Assembly (NCBI GenBank): GCA_030077755.1
Contig: JAQJZZ010000017.1
Location: forward strand, 124,001 to 188,000
Source of the DNA: Filosporella fistucella
Taxonomy: Eukaryota > Ascomycota > Leotiomycetes > Helotiales
DNA: 64,000 nucleotides
Direction: 5' to 3'
In this document: piece after piece, positions 1 through 10,751 of the stretch
Layout: each line of letters begins with the position of its first letter
How positions within the stretch are numbered: the stretch's first letter is position 1
Made by a program: the position numbers and the translations under genes
Notes under the pieces: model-generated
Database searches by the model: none
What the model was told of the DNA's origin: nothing
What the model saw: the letters and a program-made list of their open reading frames with translations, nothing else

Positions 1-1175
1 AAACATTCTGGTGTTTGAATTTGCTGGACGCCTCAGATCCAGGTATTGGTAATAGAGAAGAGTAGCGTAGTGATGGAATCCGAGATGTAGGGCAACAAAT
101 TTCCGTCCCTGTCCACGGCTGATTTGAATCCGCAAATTTTCTGGGGAGAATGCCATCATTCGAGGGAGACCGTGCTCATAATCATCCAGCTGCGTCGAAA
201 TTTTCAGGACCTGAGTTTCTATATAAGTTTCATCCCATTGAGAATCTACCAGGCCTCGATTCAGGTCCTGTATGTGTCCGAAGATCTTCACGAGCGAGAT
301 CATGTGACTCCATATACCCGGCTCCCAGTTCGACCAATTCTCATCGGAGCCGGCACCCAACTTGGAGAATGTTAATTCATCCATAGGAAGACGAGGTACT
401 ATTTCTCCGGCATGGAATTGGCGCGGCAATCCAAGTCCAGCACTCGCCCATCGATCAATCAAATAAAGACTCCACCAAACACGACGTTTCACTTCCTGGG
501 TGATGGCATCGCCATGTCCGCTGTCATCTGCGAGATTCAACAATTGCGCCATACGGTTCGCAATAACTGGAATTGTTAGTCTAGCTCAACAAGTCGAGAT
601 AGATCAAACCGAAGAAAATAGACTCTGTGTCTGGATTAGACTCGGCGAGGCAAATATTTCCGGTGAGAATGCACGCTTGAATGTTTTCAACACAGATATT
701 ATCCACATCTTGCTTGCAAAGTCTCTTTGCTTCAGCACACCAGTCGGAACCTCGGCTTCGAATTTTTGGATCAGTGGAGAACCTAAAGTTATTCAATATA
801 ATGATATACACTAAGCATGGTAACTGACCTGGCAGAGAGACCAAATATCGCAAACGTGATAGCAAGGGACGCAGTCAAGTCTCTGATTGCTGACCTGAGA
901 GAAGGCTCATGGAACAAGCTATGCGGTTTGTCGTGTATATAGCAAATATATAAATCTACAAGATCCATTCTGATATTTTCAGATGGCATTAATGAATCGT
1001 GATCTGGCGCAATAGGTACCCGCGAAATCAAGGTCGCAGGGCCACCCTTCGCGCGATTTAAACTGGAGCAATGGATTCCACGACGCCGGCATTGCTCGCA
1101 CATAGTCCCTGGCATTGATTTGTTGCATTTTCGCTTTCCTTTTCGGCATTCTTGACATGCTGAGCCCAGTTTCAT
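1..1175 (-). CDS. Zn2Cys6 fungal transcription factor, 3' part beyond window
   Basis: A DNA-binding regulator of the fungal binuclear-cluster class, acting in the nucleus. The ATG is at 1175. Residues 7-36 carry six cysteines at 7, 10, 17, 26, 29 and 36, spaced CX2CX6CX8CX2CX6C, the Zn2Cys6 (Gal4-type) pattern. Exon 1 is 829-1175, exon 2 about 610-782, and exon 3 runs from about 566 past position 1, so the C-terminus is missing. Exon 3 reads EVKRRVWWSLYLIDRW and then LGLPRQ, typical of the fungal-specific transcription factor domain (middle homology region). It sits just downstream of a GMC oxidoreductase and a wax-synthase-like acyltransferase on the same strand, so a local pathway regulator is plausible but not shown. 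The fold assignment is secure; the target genes are unknown. Confidence 0.9.
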
Positions 1176-1561
1176 GGCGAAGGAAGAAGTTGATGCTGGG
1201 TCGTGATGAAAGAAGAGGGGTGTTGTCAGAAAGCATCGAGGGTAGCATCACTAAGTACAGGGATCGAAGCCTGAAATGGCCTGAGCGGGTCGCTAGTGGT
1301 CATCAAGCGAATACAGTGCTGAGCACCCTATAATCTAGGCAAATGAAGCCTGAAGCCTGGTAACAACAAGCCTGGTTCTTTGAAATGTGGGGTACCAGAG
1401 TGCGGCCAGTATTGCCTAAGACCATACCGATTTACTGGTCGACTTCGAATGCACAATGCTTTAAATATTAAACTACTGCTGTCCCTCGTAAGTTTATTAT
1501 CGCATCTACATCTCAAATAGAGCCAAACCAAGTGTTCACAATTTACGTATTCTCATTCTAT
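1176..1561. other. intergenic, 386 bp
   Basis: This holds the promoter of the Zn2Cys6 gene and the 3' end of the GMC gene. I see no coding signal, repeat or RNA. Confidence 0.6.
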
Positions 1562-3606
1562 CTAATTCAGGGTCAAAGTCCCATTCGAATTGCTGTTCGT
1601 CGTTCCAACCTCATCATTAATTTTCAAATCACTTGTCGGCTCGTTCAATACCAAAAATTGCCCTCTAATCAAATCTGCCGCCTTCTCTCCAATAGCATAA
1701 GCAGGCATCTGAGTATGTCCTTGATTCAAAAGTGGCATCACACTCGTATCAGCAACTCTCAGTCCTTGGACACCACGAACACGAAGCTCAGCGTCAAGCA
1801 CTGCCATTGGATCAGTAGACTTTCCCATCTTGCAAGTTCCACCAGGATGATAACCTGATTTTGTTAGTCTAGTAATTGCAAGCGGGTGGTACACTTACAG
1901 GTTGTCGCATTCTCTCTTACATATGGAACCCAGTCTTCTCTTGAGGTGTATTTGTGATGCGTCAGAGTGGCAGGCCAGCTGCCTGAAACAATGTCCTTCG
2001 TCCCCTTGCCTTGTGTAATGATTTCATTTGCAAATCTGCATGCTTCACTCAAAACAACGACATCGAGCTCTTCTGACAAATAATTGTGATCCACAACTGG
2101 GTTTTCCTTTGGATCGGCCGACTTAATGGTCACTGAGCCTCGGGAATGAGGGGAGAATAGCTCAGCGATGAGAGAAAATGCATGAGTATTTTCTCCATCT
2201 GGAAAATCTGCATATTGTTTTGGGCCACCATAACATTCTGTGGAGAAGAATTCGATGTTTGGTTGGGATTTGGTAAGGCCCATAGGGTCACGACCTTCTT
2301 GTCTAGGAGCTGAACTCCAGACCGGGTCGGACTTCAATCGTTCATCGAGACGAGCATAGGCAAAAGCACCGAACGGGAAAGTGGAGAGGGGACCCCGTTT
2401 CTCCTCTTTCCATTGCCTATATGCCTCACCTAACGCATCAGGTTTGTAAAGAAGATAGTCGTTTGTGATGTTCTTCTGCTGGGTGGCGTAGAAAATGAAC
2501 ACGATCTGCTCGATTAGCTGGTTTCTCTTGATTTTGACAAACACATACTAGATGATCCATCAAATTCTTACCAACCCCTGGTAAATTAACTTGACAATCG
2601 ATTCCAAGGCTCTCCAGCTCTTCCTTAGGTCCAATTCCAGACCGCAGAAGAACAGTGGGTGAACAATATGCTCCTCCGCTGATAATAATCTCTTTCCTTG
2701 CCTTGATTTCTCGTGTGGATCCGTCCTTGTCGACAACTCTGACCGCGGATGCTTTCAAATCTAGTCCGCTTCCTTCTAGAATAACTTTATCCACTGTCGT
2801 TTCAGTCAAAATCGCTAGATTCGGTCCTTTATTGACAAAGTAATTGGCTGCTGTAGTTCTGTCGCCTTTGTATACCGTCCGGGGAGCATGGCCACATCCA
2901 TGTGGATTATCACCTGTGGTAAACATATCGGGTTGAAGTTCTAGACCTTGAGATTGCATCGAGTCGAGAATCATGTTTGAGATTGGAGCCTACAAATTAG
3001 CAGGGAGCAGTATCGTACGACTCTCAACTTACCAAATCATGGGGCTCGATGTCAAGTAGCCCTTCATGTCCGTGTGCGTCTTCATCAGCCTTGAACCATT
3101 TCTTTCCATGAAAGTTCTCAGCCTTCTTCATGTACCCGAACACCTCATCACCGCTCCATCCAGGCATATTCCAATCATCATAATCTTGTTTCGTTCCTCG
3201 GATGCACAAGGTGCCATTCACTCCACTCGATCCGCCTAGGAACTTCCCTCTACTGACTTTGACCTGTCTTCCGTTCGCTCCAGGACTGGGCTCGGTGACG
3301 ATATTCCAATCTGCTTCTGTGTCAAAGTTCTGAGACCTGTTCGGATAAGTATGTGTTCATTCGGGGGTATTCGATACTCACCAGCCTCCTACCATCACAG
3401 TATTTTCAAGCAAAGAATTATGCTGGCCGGCTTCAATGACCAGGACCTTATTCTCTGGATCTTCTCCAAGACGTGCAGCCAGCACAGAGCCGGAAGTTCC
3501 ACCACTGAAATTGTCAGCCGATTTCACAAATGAGGGGCAACACGAACCCGCAGACAATATAGTCATAAACCGAGCTTTCCGGCTCTAGAGTAATTGAGCT
3601 GCTCAT
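1562..3606 (-). CDS. GMC (glucose-methanol-choline) family FAD oxidoreductase
   Basis: An FAD flavoenzyme that oxidises an alcohol or aldehyde; the substrate cannot be read from sequence. Six exons join in frame to 608 aa: 3548-3606, 3382-3504, 3033-3336, 2549-2989, 1899-2505 and 1562-1854. The ATG at 3606 leads into DYIVCGGGTSGSVLAARL, the N-terminal FAD-binding GXGXXG fold. Near residue 80 the first GMC signature reads GRQVKVSRGKFLGGSSGVNG. The C-terminal substrate/FAD portion contains GYHPGGTCKMG, with the conserved catalytic-region histidine, followed by LRVADTSVMP. No clear signal peptide is visible, so it is probably intracellular or peroxisomal. Length suits the family (about 550-620 aa). 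It resembles choline dehydrogenase/alcohol oxidase-like fungal members, including those in secondary-metabolite loci. Confidence 0.93.
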
Positions 3607-4269
3607 AGTGCAAAAGTTTGAAATTTAAGGTTGAGGTACTTGGATTTAGGGAGAAGAATTCCCTCTCTATCAAACAATCAATTTAGGACCTGGACCACCA
3701 TTAAATGAGTTTGATGCTATGTAGTGTAACATGTCAATGTCCAATACACGCAACTCTTCCGCTCATCAGCTCTGGAAATGCGCATCATTTCCGCCATCAT
3801 ATCGTTCCAGGCTGGGACTGGTGAGGGGACTATCGCTGCAAGTGTTATTGTTAGGGTCTATTTAAGGGGTGGTGCATCGGTAAGTGGAGATTCTCACAGG
3901 GATTCAATACCCCATGGGGGCGGGGCGGGGTAATCGGCCAAGGGGAACCGAAAACAAATCATATTGCATCGGAAAGCGTTACAAGCAGTCCATAAGAAGC
4001 CAACCTTAGATGCGGAATTGAAGGAAGAAATGTTTCGGTACTTGATTAGAGGCACCCTTTTCGGGTATGGAAGCCAATTACATTACAATGGTTGATAAAG
4101 TGGAGAGTTTATCTCGCATCTGACGTTCACTCTTCGTGATATTTAACCTCACTCGACGATTCCAACTCTATTTTGCATGTCTATCAAGCCTAGAGAAAAC
4201 CAGAAGAAACCACAAGTTAATCTGATAGCCGATATTCTTCTATCAGAAGTTGACTGCCATTGTCATCAT
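3607..4269. other. intergenic, 663 bp, promoter of GMC gene
   Basis: This contains the GMC promoter, including a G-rich stretch at about 3911-3930, and the 3' end of the acyltransferase gene. A plus-strand reading frame at 4177-4461 antiparallel to the acyltransferase shows no family features and is treated as a shadow. Confidence 0.5.
3911..3930. promoter_or_regulatory. G-rich box upstream of the GMC gene
   Basis: About 305 bp upstream of the GMC start codon lies CCCATGGGGGCGGGGCGGGG. It contains repeated GCGGGG-type words that match the loose consensus of the carbon-catabolite repressor CreA/Mig1 (SYGGRG) and also AGGGG-like stress elements. No binding is shown; short G-runs arise by chance. 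Confidence 0.25.
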
Positions 4270-5569
4270 TCAAAGCTCGTGCAATCCCGCCTTAGCATCC
4301 CTCGTGAGCAGCATCGTTATGCCAGTGATAAGACTTGGCATCGGACGCTTGTCAAATATGAGTGCATTGTGATTGAATGCAGTCATATATCTCAAGCTCC
4401 AGCTGAACCAAGCAAAAGTCCAAAATGCTCCAAGGATTCTTGTCGTCTCTGCTTTTGTTAGCTTATATATTTCCAATGAGCCTTGCACTTACTTGATTCT
4501 TTAATACCAGCTAGCTTGCCAAGATATATCAAGGCATCCTCAATAGTTATACCAATTGGTTGGACCAGGAAATATATGAGTTGGTTCCAATTATTTTCTG
4601 CGCTACTTGTCGTTAAATTCATTGCACCAAAGTGGTGAATCAAAGCGGAAGTAATAAACGCAAGGTACAGCTGCAAGTACCGTGACGTCAACGTTCCATG
4701 TCGTATTGGTACATATCGAGTGAATATGTTGTACGGCATATTGAGTTTCTAGCTGTATTAATAACATTCAAGTCATCCATCCGCTTGCTTACCCTTCGAA
4801 GCAGTTGATGCCAAAATTTTCCCCACAAACCACGAATTGATGATACATCTCTCAACTTTCCCATTAGCGGCGGCCAATCTTGACAGCTGTACAATCCTAA
4901 AGCTACTGTCAGGGCAGCAAAAACGCTGTACTGCATGATGAGGGCATAATAGCTAGCCATCGTCGGAAGCCATGCCGATAATACCTGTTTCCAAGCAGGC
5001 TCAGTGAGGATGTCTGCTGGATCCATTGCGAGATAAATCGTAGTTGTCAGGTCGAAGAGTAGGTAACAAATGAAGACCTTGAACGATTCTCTCCGCACAA
5101 AACTCCTATTTTAACGTCAGTTTTGTGTTATTATGTTGAAGCGATCTCACCATTTTGACATTCCGGGCGGGTCTGTAGCAGGAACATTCTTGACTTGCCA
5201 GTTCCAACCAATACCCCTCGTTGTCGCACAAAGTTGAATATTCCATTTCAGTCTATCCCACAGAGTCGTCGGAGGTGCCTTATCTTCGATACGCGAGAAC
5301 TCATCTGGCGAGTGCAGTTCAAAAACATCTATCCAGTGCAGTAATCCCAGGAGAGCTTGGATGGGGTGTAAATCATCCTCGAATAAAGTTCCTTGGGAGT
5401 ACTTGGGAAACTGATAGATGATGTAGAGAAGAGCGCTGATTATGGCGATACTGCGAAACGGTCCTGGTGGAAGAAAACTTCCGACAACAAAAGTGAAGTA
5501 AATGCTTGGGATGAGATATGGGCGAGGGTGAATAGGCCGCGCTTTATCGGGTTTGAAATATGGAAACAT
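4270..5569 (-). CDS. wax-synthase-like membrane-bound O-acyltransferase
   Basis: A polytopic membrane acyltransferase of the fungal wax-synthase (MBOAT-like) group. Members of this group acetylate or acylate hydroxyls of terpenoids and other lipids. Four exons join in frame to 388 aa: 5151-5569, 4793-5105, 4493-4748 and 4270-4448. The ATG at 5569 (MFPYFKPDK) is chosen because hydrophobic segments start soon after (YFTFVVGSFLPP); an in-frame upstream extension lacks such features. Residues from about 225 read GLWGKFWHQLLRRV, the conserved FWHQ block, and a later segment LAFITSALIHHFGAM carries the putative active-site histidine in a transmembrane helix. C-terminal helices follow (FWTFAWFSWSL). 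It lies beside a GMC oxidase and a Zn2Cys6 regulator on the same strand, so tailoring of a secondary metabolite is a reasonable guess. Confidence 0.87.
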
Positions 5570-6101
5570 TTCGTCCCCATAAGTGTGATTCTTTCTAGGC
5601 CTGGTCTTGATGTGTTCCGTTCTTGAGAATCGAGTGCGCACAAAATTCAGATCACAACGATGATGCACAACTTCGGCTGTCAGACGGCTGAACCTTGGCC
5701 GATTAGTCACCTCACATCACTAAATTTAAGAGAAGATTAGGTTTCCTTGATTACCGTTAGCTTCTCTTCAGTAGCAAGTTACTTTTTCCCTGCAAGGTTG
5801 TGTATACTGGCGGGGAACGAGGATATGTGGTTTGTCACGTGCCAATCGTCAGGTGACAGAACGGCGCCGGGTCACCGTCTCAAGTATGCAACAAAGAGTC
5901 AACCAGATCAGATAGACTTCAAAAACAGATATTGCCTTCAATAGGGTGAATGGATACACTTCTAACAATGCAAGTGCCGCTTTCGGTTGCAGCAATCAAC
6001 AAAGAGCTTTCTCAACCACCATTCATTATACAGTGCTTCAACAAGATTAATCTCAGTACTTGCATATCTTAAAGCATCCTACAAATTTGTTCCAAAAAAA
6101 T
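5570..6101. other. intergenic, 532 bp, divergent promoter
   Basis: This is the shared upstream region of the minus-strand acyltransferase and the plus-strand HExxH protein. No repeat, RNA or extra coding signal is seen. Confidence 0.5.
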
Positions 6102-8536
6102 ATGAGTGATTCTGTAGCAGATCTCGCCGCCAGATACGGAACACCTCTGGACGAGCTTCCAGGGGCAAGCGCTCTCACACCAGTCAAAACTAGATTTCCT
6201 ACGGTCCGCGTCTCCGACCACATAATTCAAGAAGAGAAAGACGATAGAAAGAGAGAAGAGTATCAGCGCAGCAAGTTCTATAACCTTACATCGAGACACC
6301 TTGTGTATTTCGATGCTTTCAGTTTCCGCAAGTTGGAACCTGGAAATCTCACGAATGTAATACTACCATTTTACGATCGGCAGAGGTGGGTGAAGCCTAG
6401 TACGCAGCTGCCACTTGGAATTCAAGTCCCTATGATTCCCATTGGTGGTGGATTGCCCGGATTTTGGTCTGCTGATAATGATATTGTTTGGCGTGTCTTG
6501 AGACCTATTCTACAGATAGCCAGTCACATAATAATGAATCTACACACACTACCTTGGGTAAGTTTCATCCTGAAGGAGCGATTATGGTTAATTTTTCCAG
6601 TTTGATACATTTCTATTGGGCACCATTCAACCTGTGCCACAACATAGAAAACATCTTGGTGATCAAAACAATATGGGATTGTTTCAAATATTGCCTCGAT
6701 CGGAGCAACAAAGGGCGGCACAAGGACTTCGTGATACTAGAGCAGAGAGAAATAAGTTATTCGACTCATTGGCCAATGACTATAATTATACTTGGTTACT
6801 TCAAGACATGCATATTCACCCATTAGATGGAACTCCAGCAGCACCAGTACACGGCATGTCATTATATAGACAGGATGCAGCAGGAATACAAAAGCTTGCG
6901 ATTTCCTGCCTGTCTTTTGCTAATTTATACCCGTTAGTATTCCAGACTCTAACAGATGGAGAGCGACTTGGTCTACAGTTCCGAGCGGCTAACACAATCG
7001 TACACGAAACAATGGTAAGGAGGAGGATCCGAATGTAGAAGCATGCTAACCGTGACAGCACGCTGTGGGGTACGTAAAGGTTCTAAGCAGCCCACTGCTT
7101 ACAAGCGTAGGATCATACAGCGAACCTTATATTGGCGACGAAATTATGTCCGAATTAGGATTCTCACATGAAAACGCTGTAAGGTCATTTTTCTACTATG
7201 TAGACGTTGTTGACATTTCGTAGTTATATGGAGCGACAGTGGAGGAAATGGTATCCGCTGCTCAAGATCCGATCCCTCACGCGGGATTCGGGCACTGGCT
7301 CTCTGGGCCATGGCAAGGATTACCTTTTATTTCGTGCAGAAATAGAAACAGTCCAGTAAGTTTATCTTGAGATATCTACAAACATGAATCTTATGACCAT
7401 GGCTAAGATGAAATAGATATTAGTAGATCCGCTTTATGATATGGAAAAAACCTTCTGCCCAATTCAAATATCGTATTACCAAGATATACAACAAAATGAT
7501 TATTGGGTATGATTCTTTTATGGACCCCTTTCAGATTTAACTTTGGTAGAATCTCGGTGTGAGAAAGTACGGCATCAATCTCTTCCGCCCTCAAAAAGTC
7601 CCATCAGGGGTCGCAATCGATGTAGACTTCAACACTGGGGAAATTCCGGGAGATTGGGGATGGGTGATCACGCAGATTCAATCTCCGACGAAGCCTCTAG
7701 GCATGGCCACTATGAAATACAACAATGATTTGGCAATGACAACTTTGACCTTGGCAGGGTTGACTCCAGCCGAAAGGTTAGAACAGAAATGGCAGGACCA
7801 AGTGTTACGTAGCTTGACTGCGGGCTCTACATTTTGGTCCTCATGGAAGTTGGGTCAAGATGTTGAGGAAATCATGGACGTTTTAATGTTGCAGAAACAT
7901 GAAGTCACGAAAATACCGAATGTATTGTTACATTTGGAACAGGCAAGGAAAAATTTCAATTTGTTAACTCAACAGGTTATCTACCTGGAAATTACGAATG
8001 TTTCAACATTCTCCGATCGTCGAAAAGACTTGATGAGCTGGCATAGGGGAATACGGAAATTCCTTCGTCAACTTCAAAATGGGTCAGCGACTGAAGAGGA
8101 TGTACAGAAAGTAGAGAGAGAATGTGAAGCATTCGAGATCTGTAGAATGACTCTGTTCCAACCCAATGATACACCTAAGGGGCTTTTGGACGATTTCAGC
8201 GAGTTTCAAACCTTGCAAGACGCCGAACGATTCAGACAAGCTGGTGATATAGCAAGCGCTGCTGTCACCTGTGCTAACTTGATGGGAAGTGACACAGCAT
8301 CAGTGTTTGGGATAGCTTGCACAGAGATATTGGTTGCTTCTATGGAGGCAGAGGATATTGACTCGAGGATACGAATGCTATTGAGGGGCGTCAATAGATT
8401 TAATGCACTCACCAGTGTATCAACACCTTCTGATTGGACAGAAGCAATTGACTACTGGAAGAAAATGGCCTCGACAACAGCTCAGCAGCTGCAGAAGCTC
8501 TCCCAAGCCTTTGAGGGAGATCAATCCGAGCAATAA
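6102..8536 (+). CDS. uncharacterised 715-aa protein with split HExxH motif
   Basis: I do not recognise the family. Seven exons join in frame to 715 aa: 6102-6557, 6601-7014, 7059-7069, 7121-7178, 7224-7355, 7417-7506 and 7550-8536. Exon 3 is only 11 nt; without it the downstream frame closes. After joining, residues 287-296 read HETMHAVGEP, a zinc-metalloprotease-like HExxH with acidic residues close after it (GDE at about 299-301). The motif is split by intron 2. No signal peptide or membrane segment is visible, so it is probably cytosolic. The C-terminal third is rich in predicted helices (repeated Leu/Gln/Glu) and ends EGDQSEQ. ATG 6102 is preferred over the non-ATG extension upstream. Function is unknown; peptidase activity is an inference from one motif. 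Confidence 0.75.
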
Positions 8537-8953
8537 GCTGACAAAGTAGGGGTATAATGGCGGTTGGTCGTTTGGAAGGAATGTGGTTTAAATGAATCAC
8601 AAAGTTGAATCTGACGCTGGCTAGTGGTGAATGATGTTTTTTCACAGCTTGAGATATGAGCAAGGAATAGATTGGCGTGCAACGCAAATATCAATTTTGG
8701 AAACTAAAGGAGCGACCGAAAACCAACAATTTCAAAAAAAATTGATCGCATCGAACCAAACGAGTGACCAAAAACAAACAGTCTCGAAAACCAATAAAAG
8801 CATTGAACCAAACGAGTGAACCAGCGGTACAACATAATATGAAGGAGATAGAAGAGACCATGTGATGAGAGGTGGCACTATCCATTCATAAAATCAACAG
8901 AACCATCAGCAAATATTCATTCCACCTTCCCAATGACATAGAGAGGAGCATCC
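8537..8953. other. intergenic, 417 bp, with a 15-bp direct repeat
   Basis: This is the region between converging genes. It is A-rich around 8700-8800, and GAACCAAACGAGTGA occurs twice, at 8753-8767 and 8805-8819. No coding signal is seen. Confidence 0.5.
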
Positions 8954-9413
8954 TCAATGGCGGTGTCCCTTCTTCAGATGATCCTTCAACTTGTCCTTCC
9001 TATAGAAAGCCTTGTCTCCAATACGGTCACATCCTAGGATGTGGCAACTGAATATCTTCATGGATGGGAAGTGTTTCATATAATGACGGCGAAGGTCTCC
9101 AGCACGCTTGAAGGTTTTTGGACAACGGTTGCAGAGATGAGCGACGACATCAGGTGGCGTCACGACTTGACTGGCAGCAGCTTGGGTTTGCTCAGCCGAG
9201 GGAGGGCTGAGGAACAGCGAAGGGCGATACGAAGCAGTTCCTCCTGCAGCTGGGCTAGTGGGTTCCAAGTCTTGTGCCGACAGTGAACAAGCAGAAGAAA
9301 GTGCACTGTTGAGTCAGCATGTAAAAAAAAACTTACCAATCAGTGCCAGGTGTCCAAGGCTGCCCTGAGTCTTGGTCCTGTGCACTGAAAGGATTTGTGT
9401 GTGTGTTGTCCAT
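8954..9413 (-). CDS. small C2H2 zinc-finger protein
   Basis: A 142-aa putative nuclear DNA-binding protein. Two exons, 9337-9413 and 8954-9305, join at a TG|T (Cys) codon. The ATG at 9413 starts MDNTHTNPFSAQDQD. The N-terminal half is Ser/Pro/Ala/Gln-rich and likely disordered. The C-terminal half has a finger CNRCPKTFKRAGDLRRHYMKH (CX2CX12HX4H; residue count by eye). This is followed by a second, degenerate finger CHILGCDRIGDKAFYRKDKL with HLKKGH at the end (CX4C and HX4H). It ends directly after the second finger. No activation domain or other module is present, so it may be a minimal regulator or a truncated relic. It lies head-to-tail with the Clr5-domain gene. Confidence 0.75.
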
Positions 9414-9597
9414 GGCGTAAATCGGCCAATGAAGGAGGCTGATATTGGTGAGGTAAGCGATGGGGCGAGACTCTGAACAGCCTGCAATGGAGAACTGTTC
9501 TGATTGACGAGAATGGAGACTGGTCACAGTCCACTTTTGCACATAGAAATGCGAAATCGAGCGCAAAAATGATGGGGGCAATGGCATGTATTTATGT

Positions 9598-10102
9598 CTA
9601 CACGATCTTTCTTTGGAGTGATCGGCTCTGCGCCCTCTGTTTTGACACCCTGTACCTTTCCTGCGCGTTAAGCCTCTCCGCACTGGGGAACCAACTACCA
9701 TTTTTATCCCTAGTCCACTTGTGGTTTGCAACATAATGCCATTCCTTCAAGTGGTTTTTATATGTTCTTGTGCTTGTAAGTTCACCGCTTAGCCGTAGCC
9801 CGATACTTTCATCTGGTCAGGAAGGACAAGCAAAATATAACGCAAACTTACGAGGCGAAAAAGTTATGATTCCTCTCCATGATTGATTTAATCTCCCTCA
9901 GCTTCTTTCGCTCCTCCATGTACATATCTCCAATAATCCACTTCATCGCCTCCCATCTCTTCCGCGAAGGGACCTGCTTGAATTGCCGACGAAGTGAGTC
10001 CACTGTTTCACGAGGAGCTGCCTGATCGGTAGTGAGAGGTGGAAAGTCGTGAGTAAACTCGACAGCCTTTTCGTTGGAGATAGAGGGTTCCAAGCTATTC
10101 AT
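9598..10102 (-). CDS. small Clr5-domain protein
   Basis: A 141-aa protein made almost entirely of a Clr5 domain, named after the Neurospora cellulose-degradation regulator CLR-5 and common in fungi. Two exons, 9852-10102 and 9598-9772, join in frame. The domain spans about residues 48-105: RKRWEAMKWIIGDMYMEERK, an invariant-looking IMERNHNFFAS, then TRTYKNHLKEWHY with the family's closing tryptophan. The intron falls between FFAS and TRTY and uses an AAG acceptor. The C-terminus is basic. Canonical members are several hundred residues long with ankyrin or other repeats, which are missing here. It may bind DNA or protein as a stand-alone domain, or be a truncated duplicate. Confidence 0.72.
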
Positions 10103-10751
10103 TGCGAGATTGGGCGCTTTGCAGATTTTGAGGTACCAAGTTTTGGAGGCAATGAATCGATTTCCATCACTACTTACAGCACAAGCATGTTCATTTTATC
10201 GATCTCCTAGGGGTGAGAAGGAAAGGGAATGCAGGCAGCACTGGTGAGGCTTCGAAGGGCGAACATCCACACCTCGCTTAGCTATCCTAGAAGGGGGCTG
10301 AGAATGCCCCTTTTCATGCAGCCACGGTCGCACAGCATAGAAAGGGCGAAGCTGAAAGCAAAAATTATGAAAAAGAGGCATCGGACTGATTTTTCAGAAC
10401 GTTTACATTTGATTGGGGCTTCTGGACACTTCGCCAAGGAATATTTTCGCCCTCTCACTTTGAAATGGTATTGGCTGATTATTTCCGCGTTTTCGCCCCT
10501 TGAGCCCTTCCCCGAAAGATGGGGACAGAGCCTCACAGATAAAGGTCTCATTGGAACGTTGTGGGTGATGTATAGAAAGTGAGACATTTAGCTTTCCCAC
10601 TGCAAATGGCAAGGGAAGTATTTTGAATATTCATTTGATTTGCTACTTTTTCTAAGTACAGACCGCTCATCTTGTCTTAGAACGCGCCACTTCTCGCCCT
10701 TTGCTTCAACATTGGAATGCAAATTTTGATTATCATTGTCAAAGAAAGCCA
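10103..10751. other. intergenic, 649 bp
   Basis: This lies between the Clr5 gene promoter and the 3' end of the GH93 gene. Open frames of 60-117 codons occur on both strands but lack family features and codon bias. Nothing else is seen. Confidence 0.5.
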
